Positions 16,721 through 24,182 of a stretch of 29,845 nucleotides of DNA are shown here, piece by piece. The DNA is taken from contig CALZOH010000006.1 in the NCBI GenBank assembly GCA_945827465.1, forward strand, positions 1-29,845. Direction: 5' to 3'. Source of the DNA: an uncultured Prevotellaceae bacterium (GTDB taxonomy: Bacteria > Bacteroidota > Bacteroidia > Bacteroidales > Bacteroidaceae). Under the pieces are notes generated by a model that was not told where the DNA came from, did no database searches, and was given only the letters and a program-made list of their open reading frames with translations. Position numbers and translations under genes: made by a program. Numbering within the stretch: position 1 is the first letter of the stretch; each line of letters starts with the position of its first letter.

Positions 16721-17953
16721 ATGATTTCTCGAATACTTTTAGTGGCGATGCTGTCTTGGATGATAGTTCCCTTGACTATTTCAGCCCGTACCGTGATGCG
16801 GGTTGAAGTAAGCAATTCGCTTTCGGTCGATCGTCTTGATGAACTGATCGAAGTTCCGTTGCCTAAAAAAGGGCAGCATTACGTGGCCGTCAGCCGTGAC
16901 GGACAACAATATCCCACCCAAGTGACTTACGACGGACATCTGCTCTTCCCCGTTTCCGTTCCGGCCGGAGGGAAAGAAGTCTATCGCATTCTCTCTGTCA
17001 AGCAACCGCTCCCAGTTGACACGCTGGTCTATGGTCGGGCTTTTCCGGAGCGTTTAGACGACTTCGCTTGGGAGAACGAGCGAGCAGCTTATCGTGCCTA
17101 CGGTCCGGCCTTGCAACGAAGCGGCGAACGAGCCTATGGGTACGATGTATTGACCAAGAGTGTCAGTCGTCGCGTACTCGAAGAGCGATATGCCTTGGAG
17201 CTTTCGCCTGAAGCTCGCCGCCGGATTTCGCAATGGCGCAAGGAAGGCTTGCGAGCCAAGGCCGACAGTTTGGCCCGTGCCATCTCCTATCACGTAGATC
17301 ATGGTAATGGGATGGACGTCTACAGCGTCGGTCCCACCCTGGGAGCCGGTACCACCGCATTGGTCCAAGCCAATGGCGAATTGGTCTACCCCTGGGCTTA
17401 CGAACGGGTGGAAGTGCTGGAGAAAGGTCCTTTGCGTTTCACCTTCCGCTTGACTTATCCGGCCGCTGAAGCGGCGCCATATACCGGGGTTGTCGAGAAA
17501 CGTCTGATCTCGCTCGAACGCGGTTCCTACTTCAATCGAACCCTCGTCAGTTACGAAGGTCTTGACGCTCCGACACCCTTGGCCTGCGGCATCGTCATTC
17601 ATCCGCAACATCCCGACGGATATTTCTCCGACGCCCGGAAAGGCATCTTGGCCTACGCCGACTCCACCGACCGGGCCCATGTCGGAAACGGCGTGATCTA
17701 CATCGGAGCCATCGCCGTCCATCCCTTCCATCAGACCGAAGTACGGCTCTTTTCGTCCAAGGAACGCCAGCAACGCGGTGGAGCCTTGGGCCACTTGCTC
17801 GGACTCTCGTCCTTAGAGCCGGGCAAAACCTTCGAGTATTATTGGGGATCGGCCTGGAGCAAAGCAGGCCCAGCCGACTTTGAAGCCTGGAAAGCCTGTT
17901 TGGAAGCCTTTTCACAACGCCTGCACCATCCTTTGAACATTAAAATCAAGTAA
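16721..17953 (+). CDS. DUF4861 family exported protein
   Basis: A 410-residue product with a signal peptide (about 1-22, ending ISA-RTVM). The stretch YGRAFPERLDDFAWENERAAYRAYGPAL and the later YHVDHGNGMDVYSVGPTLGAGT are typical of the DUF4861 family, which occurs in Bacteroidota polysaccharide-utilisation regions. No catalytic role is established to my knowledge. The YHVDHGxGxD segment looks like a possible active or metal site. DNA in this gene is clearly more GC-rich than dnaE or the AI-2E gene (for example 38 G or C of 60 at 17221-17280). Neighbours are an unknown exported protein and KDG kinase, which suggests action on uronate-containing oligosaccharides. Confidence 0.82.
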   Translation: MISRILLVAMLSWMIVPLTISARTVMRVEVSNSLSVDRLDELIEVPLPKKGQHYVAVSRDGQQYPTQVTYDGHLLFPVSVPAGGKEVYRILSVKQPLPVDTLVYGRAFPERLDDFAWENERAAYRAYGPALQRSGERAYGYDVLTKSVSRRVLEERYALELSPEARRRISQWRKEGLRAKADSLARAISYHVDHGNGMDVYSVGPTLGAGTTALVQANGELVYPWAYERVEVLEKGPLRFTFRLTYPAAEAAPYTGVVEKRLISLERGSYFNRTLVSYEGLDAPTPLACGIVIHPQHPDGYFSDARKGILAYADSTDRAHVGNGVIYIGAIAVHPFHQTEVRLFSSKERQQRGGALGHLLGLSSLEPGKTFEYYWGSAWSKAGPADFEAWKACLEAFSQRLHHPLNIKIK

Positions 17954-17977
17954 GAAATAATCATTAGAAATATACCT

Positions 17978-19000
17978 ATGAGTAAAATCATCACATTGGG
18001 CGAAATCATGCTTCGCCTCTCTCCCGAAGGCCAGACACGCTTTGTGCAGGCCGACAGTTTCGACGTCATCTACGGCGGTGGCGAAGCCAACGTAGCCGTC
18101 AGTTGTGCCAACTATGGCCACGACGCCTATTTCGTAACCAAATTGCCGACTCACGAAATCGGTCAGTCGGCCGTCAACGCCCTGCGTCGCTATGGCGTAC
18201 ATACCGACTACATCGTACGCGGCGGCCAACGCATCGGCATTTATTTCTGCGAGACCGGAGCCTCCGTACGCCCGGGTAAAGTAATCTACGACCGCGCCCA
18301 TTCAGCCATTGCCGAAGCCGACGCCCGCGAATTCGACTTCGATGCCATCATGTCGGGAGCCGATTGGTTTCATTGGTCGGGCATCACCCCCGCCATATCT
18401 CCCCAAGCAGCCGAAATCACCCGAAAGGCTTGCGAAGCAGCCAAGCGACAGGGAGTAACCGTGAGCGTAGACCTGAATTATCGGAAGAAACTCTGGACAC
18501 CGCAGGAAGCACAAGCCGTGATGAAGCCCTTGATGAACTATGTAGACGTATGTATCGGCAATGAAGAAGACGCCGAACTTTGTCTGGGCTTCAAGCCTGA
18601 TGCCGACGTCACCGCCGGACAAACCGATGCCGCCGGCTACGAAGCCATCTTCCGCAGCATGGCACAAACCTTTGGATTCAAATACGTCATCTCCACCTTG
18701 CGCGAATCCTTCTCGGCCTCTCACAACGGATGGAAAGCCCTGATATTCGATGGTCAGACCTTCTACACCTCACGCCGCTACGACCTATTGCCCATCATCG
18801 ACCGCGTGGGCGGAGGCGATTCATTCTCTGGAGGCATCATCCATGGCCTGCTCACCAAGTCATCACCGGCCGAAGCACTTGAATTTGCCGTAGCCGCATC
18901 AGCACTGAAACATACCGTCACGGGAGACTTCAACTTAGTGAGCGCTGCCGAAGTCGAAACGCTTGCCGGAGGCGATGCCAGCGGACGAGTACAGCGTTAG
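17978..19000 (+). CDS. kdgK: 2-dehydro-3-deoxygluconokinase (KDG kinase)
   Basis: A cytoplasmic PfkB-family sugar kinase of 340 residues that phosphorylates 2-keto-3-deoxygluconate to KDPG, the last step before the Entner-Doudoroff aldolase in pectin and uronate breakdown. The N-terminus MSKIITLGEIMLRLSP and YGGGEANVAVSCANYG are characteristic of KdgK. The PfkB signature DRVGGGDSFSGG carries the catalytic base D281 and the anion hole. VSVDLNYRKKLW (about 165-176) and IGNEEDAE are further conserved blocks. The start is 24 bases after the DUF4861 stop, so it is the last gene of the operon. KDPG aldolase, which often sits beside it, is not in the window. Fructokinase-like activity is an alternative but the motif set favours KDG. 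Confidence 0.92.
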   Translation: MSKIITLGEIMLRLSPEGQTRFVQADSFDVIYGGGEANVAVSCANYGHDAYFVTKLPTHEIGQSAVNALRRYGVHTDYIVRGGQRIGIYFCETGASVRPGKVIYDRAHSAIAEADAREFDFDAIMSGADWFHWSGITPAISPQAAEITRKACEAAKRQGVTVSVDLNYRKKLWTPQEAQAVMKPLMNYVDVCIGNEEDAELCLGFKPDADVTAGQTDAAGYEAIFRSMAQTFGFKYVISTLRESFSASHNGWKALIFDGQTFYTSRRYDLLPIIDRVGGGDSFSGGIIHGLLTKSSPAEALEFAVAASALKHTVTGDFNLVSAAEVETLAGGDASGRVQR

Positions 19001-19189
19001 CAAGCATCACATACTTCAATTGACATTCATCCCCGCGAAACCGTAGGCCGACACCCGGTTGGGAGCGAATCAAGCATGCCCGGCATGGTGCGCGGCTTAC
19101 TTTAACTTAAAGAGAGGCTGGAGTGGTGAAACTGAAAAACAAGTCCATTGAAATAAACCCCACACGCGAGCCGTTTTCCGCAGGAAAAC

Positions 19190-19220
19190 TGTAGGGGGGG
19201 GTATCGAATACGCCCTGGTG
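19190..19220. repeat. Degenerate copy of a GTAGGGGCG-type palindrome
   Basis: GTAGGG at 19191 followed by GGTAT-CGA-ATACGCCC resembles the perfect palindrome at 19273-19307. The left arm differs from GGGCGTAT by one base and has extra G residues. Confidence 0.55.
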
Positions 19221-19272
19221 TGGGCGGAAACGAAACTCACCCAACCCCAACAAAGCCAAGATTTCATCGAAC

Positions 19273-19307
19273 AGGTGTAGGGGCGTATCGCATACGCCCC
19301 TACACCT
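19273..19307. repeat. Perfect 16-bp REP-like palindrome
   Basis: AGGTGTAGGGGCGTAT (19273-19288), loop CGC, and its exact complement (19292-19307). The GTAGGGGCGTATCGCATACG core resembles dispersed palindromic repeats of many bacterial genomes. It lacks a T run on the plus strand, so a repeat is a better description than a terminator, though it may end the kdgK transcript. Confidence 0.75.
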
Positions 19308-19536
19308 ATTCGCTCAAAATATGGATATAACGATCCCTGATGTGAGCAAACAGGGAATCATATCGGCAATATGCAGAAACCATCGTGAGGCTTTATCCAT
19401 CATGATCCCAATAGAAAAGAAAGATATGGCCCTCACTTTGCACTAATATTCTTTAAAAAGCAGACGGATGAACACTCTGACTTTTAAAAGTCGTGAAAAA
19501 ACAAGTACAAAACAAGAGCAGGAAAATCTTTTTTTC

Positions 19537-19544
19537 TAACTTTA
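19537..19544 (+). promoter_or_regulatory. Weak -7-like box upstream of the Gfo/Idh/MocA gene
   Basis: TAACTTTA has one mismatch to TAnnTTTG, 42 bases before the ATG at 19587. No -33 element is apparent. Confidence 0.3.
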
Positions 19545-19586
19545 CGGCATTATAAAATTTATACCAATCTAAACAGTTTACTTAAT

Positions 19587-21101
19587 ATGGAAAAAATATC
19601 AAGAAGAGACTTCATCAAAGGAAGCATGGGCGCTGCCGCCTTTATGGTAGTTCCCAACTCAGTATTAGGCCGAAGCCATGGTCATGTAGCTCCCAGCGAT
19701 AAGATGAACATTGCCGGCATCGGTGTCGGCGGAATGGGACGCCGCAATCTGCATAACATGAACACCGAAAACATCGTTGCACTTTGTGATGTTGACTGGA
19801 AATATGCCAACAAAACATTTGAAGACTATCCCAACGCCAAACGTTATAAAGACTGGCGCAAGATGTTCGACGAAATGGGCAAGGAAATCGACGGTATCTT
19901 GGTAGCCACCCCCGACCATACCCACGCCTGCGTAGCCGCTCATGCCATCACAATGGGCAAGCACACCTACGTGCAGAAACCGCTGACCCACTCGGTTTAT
20001 GAATCACGCTTGCTGGCCAAGTTGGCCAAGAAATACAAAGTGGCCACCCAGATGGGTAACCAAGGAAACTCCTTCGACTGGTGCCGACAGATAGCAGAAT
20101 GGATTTGGGACGGTGCCATCGGCGACGTGACAGAGGTACACTGCTGGACCGACCGCCCCATTTGGCCCCAAGGCTTGATGAAACCGAGCGACACACCCCC
20201 CTGCCCCGACACCTTGGACTGGAACTTGTTTGTAGGTCCGGCCGAAACACGTCCTTATCACCCGGCCTACACTCCTTGGAATTGGCGTGGATGGTATGAC
20301 TTCGGTACCGGAGCCCTCGGCGACATGGCCTGCCATATTATGGACCCCATCTGCTGGGCACTCAACATCAAATATCCGAAGAGCGTTATTGCCAGCTCAA
20401 CCCTCAGCAACCTTTACTCTCCTCCTCATGCAGAAATCATCACCTACACCTTCCCGGCACGCCCGAAGAAAGGCAAGGTAAATATGCCGGAAGTGAAAGT
20501 GACCTGGTACGACGGTGGTTTGATGCCTCCCCGCCCGTCGGAACTGAAAGACGGCGAGATGATGGGTGACGAAAACGGCGGTATCATCTTCATCGGTACA
20601 AAGGGCAAGATTATGACCGGATGCTATGGAATGAATCCCACCCTGCTGCCGAAAGAGCGCATGGAAAGCTACAAGCAACCCAGCCCCAGCCTGCCGCGTG
20701 TAAAGGGTGGTAACGGAAACATTTGGGACACCAATGCTCACGAACAAGACTGGATTCGCGCCTGCAAGGAATCACCACAGAACCGCAAGGAAGCTTCTTC
20801 CAACTTCCAGTTCTCAGGTCCGTTTACCGAAATGGTAGACATGGGTGTGATTGCCGTACGTTTGGCCGGACTTTACGGAGTTCATCGCGAACTGCAGTGG
20901 GACGGTGAAAACATGAAATTCACCAACCTCTCGGCCAACGATAAGATTAAGATTGTGAACTACGATGACTTCAAGGTGATTGACGGTGACCCGCGCTTCG
21001 ACAGACGCTTTGGCGAATTCAACGCCCTTGAAGCAGCCAACGAATGGGTGAAACACACTTATCACAATGGATTCACCCTGCCCGATATGCCAAAAGACTA
21101 A
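19587..21101 (+). CDS. Tat-exported Gfo/Idh/MocA family oxidoreductase
   Basis: A 504-residue NAD(P)-dependent sugar dehydrogenase-type protein. The N-terminus SRRDFIKGS (R6, R7) is a twin-arginine signal, so it would be exported folded, with bound cofactor. The Rossmann motif GIGVGGMG lies at 44-51, VATPDHTH at 107-113, and the catalytic lysine K131 is in QKP, where most relatives have EKP. The C-terminal part contains WRGWYDFGTGALGDMACHIMD, common in exported Bacteroidota members. The TIM-barrel lipoprotein gene starts 13 bases after its stop. In B. theta a comparable pair (BT2158- and BT2156-type) works in a 3-keto-glycoside route; a similar role here is inference. A GH109-type alpha-N-acetylgalactosaminidase is an alternative. 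Confidence 0.88.
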   Translation: MEKISRRDFIKGSMGAAAFMVVPNSVLGRSHGHVAPSDKMNIAGIGVGGMGRRNLHNMNTENIVALCDVDWKYANKTFEDYPNAKRYKDWRKMFDEMGKEIDGILVATPDHTHACVAAHAITMGKHTYVQKPLTHSVYESRLLAKLAKKYKVATQMGNQGNSFDWCRQIAEWIWDGAIGDVTEVHCWTDRPIWPQGLMKPSDTPPCPDTLDWNLFVGPAETRPYHPAYTPWNWRGWYDFGTGALGDMACHIMDPICWALNIKYPKSVIASSTLSNLYSPPHAEIITYTFPARPKKGKVNMPEVKVTWYDGGLMPPRPSELKDGEMMGDENGGIIFIGTKGKIMTGCYGMNPTLLPKERMESYKQPSPSLPRVKGGNGNIWDTNAHEQDWIRACKESPQNRKEASSNFQFSGPFTEMVDMGVIAVRLAGLYGVHRELQWDGENMKFTNLSANDKIKIVNYDDFKVIDGDPRFDRRFGEFNALEAANEWVKHTYHNGFTLPDMPKD

Positions 21102-21114
21102 AAAAGAAGTGACC

Positions 21115-21969
21115 ATGATGAAGAAAATCTTAGGCATTGCTACACTGCTCATCTTCTGCCTGTCGCTCAACTCCTGCGCCAAGAAGACCAAAGCAGAAAA
21201 GGCCGGTTGGAATCTCTCCATTCAGTCATACACCTTCCATAAGTTCACCCTGATGGAAGCCCTCGACAAGACCCATCAATTGGGGGTAAAGTACATCGAG
21301 GTATATCCCGGTCATAAACTGGGCGGCAAATGGGGCGACAAAGTGTTTGACTTCAATCTGGACGAAGAAAGTCAGAAAGAACTCCGCAAAATCGCCGAAG
21401 AAAAAGGCGTGAAGATTGTAGGTTCCGGCGTATTCGTCAGCGACAACAAAGAAGATTGGGAGAAGATGTTCAAATTCGCCCATTCCATGAAGCTCGACTT
21501 CGTATCGTGTGAACCTCCCCTTGAACTCTGGGACTTCGTTGAAGAACTCTCCAACAAGTATAACATCAAGGTGGCTGTTCATAACCATCCGAAACCCTCT
21601 GATTATTGGAATCCGCAGAACCTGCTCAACGCCATTTCTAAACGTAGCGATAAGATCGGCTCTTGCGCCGATGTAGGCCACTGGAACCGAGAAGGTCTCA
21701 ATCACCTCGACTGTCTGAAGCAACTGAAGGGCAGAATCATCTCCCTCCACTTCAAAGACATCCTGCCCAAGGAAGAAGGTGTGGCTTGGCAAGAAGACAC
21801 CATTTGGGGCAAAGGTTGCTTGGGCATCAAAGACATGCTCGAAATCTTGAAAGAACAGAAGTTCAAAGGTTATCTCTCCATTGAATACGAGTATAACTGG
21901 GATAACTCCGTTCCTGATATTCAACTTTGCATCCAGGAATTCAATAAAGTTGCAGACGAAATCCTGTAA
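21115..21969 (+). CDS. Xylose-isomerase-like TIM-barrel lipoprotein (sugar isomerase/epimerase family)
   Basis: About 284 residues. Two adjacent ATGs (21115, 21118) precede KKILG. Longer upstream starts run into the preceding gene and lose the signal peptide, so they are rejected. The lipobox is LNSC, C20 counted from 21118. The barrel shows the family metal-ligand pattern E132 (SCEPP), D185 (CADVGHW), H211 (SLHFKD) and E256 (SIEYE), with HNHP at 155-158. Family members are isomerases, epimerases, dehydratases or, for BT2156-like proteins, 3-keto-glycoside-cleaving enzymes. The location outside the cytoplasm and pairing with an exported oxidoreductase favour the last. A hairpin terminator follows the gene. 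Confidence 0.87.
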   Translation: MMKKILGIATLLIFCLSLNSCAKKTKAEKAGWNLSIQSYTFHKFTLMEALDKTHQLGVKYIEVYPGHKLGGKWGDKVFDFNLDEESQKELRKIAEEKGVKIVGSGVFVSDNKEDWEKMFKFAHSMKLDFVSCEPPLELWDFVEELSNKYNIKVAVHNHPKPSDYWNPQNLLNAISKRSDKIGSCADVGHWNREGLNHLDCLKQLKGRIISLHFKDILPKEEGVAWQEDTIWGKGCLGIKDMLEILKEQKFKGYLSIEYEYNWDNSVPDIQLCIQEFNKVADEIL

Positions 21970-21983
21970 GCACTTTATCAACA

Positions 21984-22021
21984 GGCAGCAAGAAGTTCCA
22001 CCACTTTTTGCTGCCTCTTTT
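21984..22021 (+). terminator. Rho-independent terminator after the TIM-barrel lipoprotein gene
   Basis: GGCAGCAA (21984-21991) pairs with TTGCTGCC (22008-22015), followed by TCTTTT. It closes the Gfo/Idh/MocA-lipoprotein unit and separates it from the hydrolase gene. Confidence 0.65.
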
Positions 22022-22047
22022 ATGATCCTCTCATTAAAAAGACATCT

Positions 22048-23961
22048 ATGATGATGAAACATCTTATACTCGCATTTTCATTACTGGCCTGCCCTTTGGC
22101 TAAAGGAGAGATACTCCCCAGAGTGGCCCCAGAGGAAGTTGGTCTGAACAGCACCCAACTGATCCAGGCAGACCGAGCCATCAACGAAGCCATTCAAAAG
22201 AAACAAATTCCAGGCGCGGTGCTGGCCGTAGTGCGCCAAGGGAAAATGGCCTATCTCAAAGCATACGGAAAACGCAGTCTGATTCCTACTGTAGAAGCCA
22301 TGACCACCAACACCATCTTCGACATGGCATCGTGTAGCAAACCGATGGGCACAGCCATGGCCGTGATGAAACTCATTGAACAAGGTCGGCTCAGACTGAC
22401 CGACCCCGTAAGCCTCTACATACCGGGCTTCAAGAACTGGGAAAAAGAAGACAAAAGTGATGCCACCACAATCCGCATCCACCATTTGCTGACCCATTCA
22501 TCGGGACTTCCGGCCTACGTTTCACCCATCGACTTGAAAAAAAAATATGACAAGGCCGACCGCGACGTAGTGATTGACTACATTTGCAACTGCCGACGGG
22601 GATTCGAGCCGGCCACCGACTTCCGCTACAGTTGCTTGAACTTCATCACCCTGCAACGCATTGTGGAAAATATTACCGGCGAAACCCTGCGCGACTTTAC
22701 CCGCAAAGAAATCTTCGGTCCGCTGGGCATGGACCACACGGACTACCTTCCTTGCGAAGAAGACGCGAAAGGCATTTGGAGAAACACGGCCTTGCCCTGT
22801 TGGGCATCAGCCGAAGAACGCAAGAAACTGGAAGGAAAAGATATTCCGCTTGATGCAGAATTCTTGAAAGACGTTGCACCCACGGAGAAACAAAAAACAA
22901 CCGGACAAGTACTGCGTGGACAAGTACACGACCCCCTTGCACGCATTGCCAACCGAGGAATCAGCGGCAATGCCGGTGTTTTTACCACAGCCGACGACAT
23001 CGGCCTGCTGTGCGCCATGCTTCAAAACGGAGGAGAATGGAACGGCAAGCGCATCTTGTCGCCACTCACCGTAAAACTGATGCGCAGCATTCCGAGCACC
23101 GAACCTGATTTGGGCAGGACACTCGGCTGGGACTGCTCAAGCCCCTACGCATCCAACAACGGCGACCTGCTATCGGCTCATACCTACAGCCACACCGGAT
23201 ATACCGGAACTTCCATTGTCATTGACCCCGACAACGACATTAGTGTTATCCTGCTCATCAATGCCGTTCATCCCGACGACAAAGGCAGTACTGTTCGCCT
23301 GCGTGCATTGGTATCCAACGCCGTTGCTGCAGCCATCGTTTCCGACTCAAGTATTCAAAAGCCTGTGTACACAACTCATTACTACGAACGCGTAGCCAAA
23401 TTCCAAAACGAAAGTCCCATCACCACCAAAAACATCGTCATGCTCGGCAACAGTCTGACTGAAAACGGCGGTGATTGGGCTCAGCTACTCAACAATCCAC
23501 AAGTACGCAACCGAGGAATCAGCGGTGACATCGCGATGGGTGTATTCGACCGCCTGCACCAAATACTGCCTTACCATCCCCAAAAGATTTTTCTGATGAT
23601 TGGTATCAATGACGTTAGTCACGACCTCTCCACCGACACTATTTGCGGGATGATCGGCCAAGTAATTGAGCGCATCCGCACCGAAAGCCCTGAGACCAAA
23701 CTCTACGTACAAAGTCTGCTCCCCATTAACGAATCATTTAATGTTTACAAACGATTGGTGGGAAAAACATCGCAAGTTCCCGACATCAACAAACAACTTG
23801 AGCCCATCGTGAAGAAAGCAGGAGCAACCTACATCAACCTATTCCCTCACTTCTGTGAAAAGGGAAGCATTCGGATGAATGCCGATTTATCGGTTGACGG
23901 ATTGCATTTGAACAAGGAAGGCTACCAACTTTGGTCGAAACTCATTCACAAATACCTATAA
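22048..23961 (+). CDS. Exported two-domain hydrolase: beta-lactamase-fold serine hydrolase plus SGNH/GDSL esterase
   Basis: A 637-residue protein with a signal peptide (about 1-20; ATGs at 22048, 22051 and 22054 are all possible). Residues about 30-430 form a class C beta-lactamase/EstB-like domain with S95-C-S-K98 as the SxxK nucleophile, HLLTHSSGLPAY, a YSCLN segment in the place of YxN, and HTGYTG as the third motif. Residues about 450-637 form an SGNH hydrolase: GNSLTENGG with S469, GIND as block III, and DGLHLN with D617 and H620. Both sites look intact. Esterase, deacetylase or peptidase activity is possible for the first domain; the second usually removes acyl or acetyl groups from glycans. 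A single enzyme that removes two kinds of ester is an inference. Confidence 0.9.
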   Translation: MMMKHLILAFSLLACPLAKGEILPRVAPEEVGLNSTQLIQADRAINEAIQKKQIPGAVLAVVRQGKMAYLKAYGKRSLIPTVEAMTTNTIFDMASCSKPMGTAMAVMKLIEQGRLRLTDPVSLYIPGFKNWEKEDKSDATTIRIHHLLTHSSGLPAYVSPIDLKKKYDKADRDVVIDYICNCRRGFEPATDFRYSCLNFITLQRIVENITGETLRDFTRKEIFGPLGMDHTDYLPCEEDAKGIWRNTALPCWASAEERKKLEGKDIPLDAEFLKDVAPTEKQKTTGQVLRGQVHDPLARIANRGISGNAGVFTTADDIGLLCAMLQNGGEWNGKRILSPLTVKLMRSIPSTEPDLGRTLGWDCSSPYASNNGDLLSAHTYSHTGYTGTSIVIDPDNDISVILLINAVHPDDKGSTVRLRALVSNAVAAAIVSDSSIQKPVYTTHYYERVAKFQNESPITTKNIVMLGNSLTENGGDWAQLLNNPQVRNRGISGDIAMGVFDRLHQILPYHPQKIFLMIGINDVSHDLSTDTICGMIGQVIERIRTESPETKLYVQSLLPINESFNVYKRLVGKTSQVPDINKQLEPIVKKAGATYINLFPHFCEKGSIRMNADLSVDGLHLNKEGYQLWSKLIHKYL

Positions 23962-24001
23962 CGACAAAAAAGACTGCTCAATGAGCAGTCTTTTTTGTCG
24001 T
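23961..24001. terminator. Bidirectional terminator, 20-bp perfect stem
   Basis: The left arm 23961-23980 (begins ACGACAAAAAAGACTG) is an exact complement of 23982-24001, with one base between the arms. A-rich and T-rich flanks make it a good terminator in both directions. Its left arm begins at the stop codon of the hydrolase gene and its right arm ends at the last base of the tRNA gene. Confidence 0.85.
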
Positions 24002-24074
24002 AGCGCGGCCCAGGATTGAACTGGGGACCTCATGATTATGAATCATGCGCTCTAACCAGCTGAGCTACCGCGCC
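24001..24074 (-). tRNA. tRNA-Met (CAU)
   Basis: Read on the minus strand the 74 bases fold as a standard cloverleaf: acceptor GGCGCGG/CCGCGCT with a terminal G-U pair, D arm GCTC/GAGC, anticodon stem CATGA/TCATG with loop TTCATAA, T arm CCCAG/CTGGG with TTCAATC, and discriminator A. CCA is not encoded. The CAU anticodon with a paired first base and no GGG/CCC anticodon stem argues against the initiator. Elongator Met is most likely; tRNA-Ile2 (lysidine-modified CAU) cannot be wholly excluded. It has its own promoter and shares a terminator with the convergent hydrolase gene. Confidence 0.95.
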
Positions 24075-24104
24075 ATCATCCTAACCCTTTCGGATTTGCG
24101 TGTG

Positions 24105-24136
24105 CAAAGGTAGAAAATCTTTTCATTCCCTCCAAA
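24105..24136 (-). promoter_or_regulatory. Promoter of the tRNA-Met gene
   Basis: On the minus strand TTTG (24133-24136), a 20-base spacer and TACCTTTG (24105-24112) match the Bacteroidota -33/-7 consensus exactly. The mature tRNA 5' end is 31 bases downstream. It lies in the gap between the FAD enzyme stop and the tRNA. Confidence 0.7.
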
Positions 24137-24182
24137 CCTTTTCTGTCCTTTTTTACGCATTGCAACATTTTTCGGGCTTTTC

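Larger units (their letters stand above)
19001..19586. other. 586-bp gene-free region with several palindromes
   Basis: No supported gene on either strand. Besides the two GTAGGGGCG-type palindromes it holds the small inverted repeats CATGCC-C-GGCATG (19075-19087) and CTTTAA-C-TTAAAG (19100-19112). The 3' half (19430-19586) is AT-rich and probably holds the promoter of the Gfo/Idh/MocA gene. Confidence 0.6.

Noticed and set aside
17054..17794. 246-residue minus-strand frame
   Set aside because: Entirely inside the GC-rich DUF4861 gene, whose plus-strand product has a signal peptide and family motifs; long antisense frames are expected at this base composition.
21067..21117. Upstream start for the TIM-barrel lipoprotein
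   Set aside because: It would overlap the end of the preceding gene and place extra residues before a perfect lipoprotein signal; ATG at 21115 or 21118 is better.
21226..22062. 278-residue minus-strand frame
   Set aside because: Antisense to the TIM-barrel lipoprotein gene, crosses its terminator, and shows no recognisable motifs.
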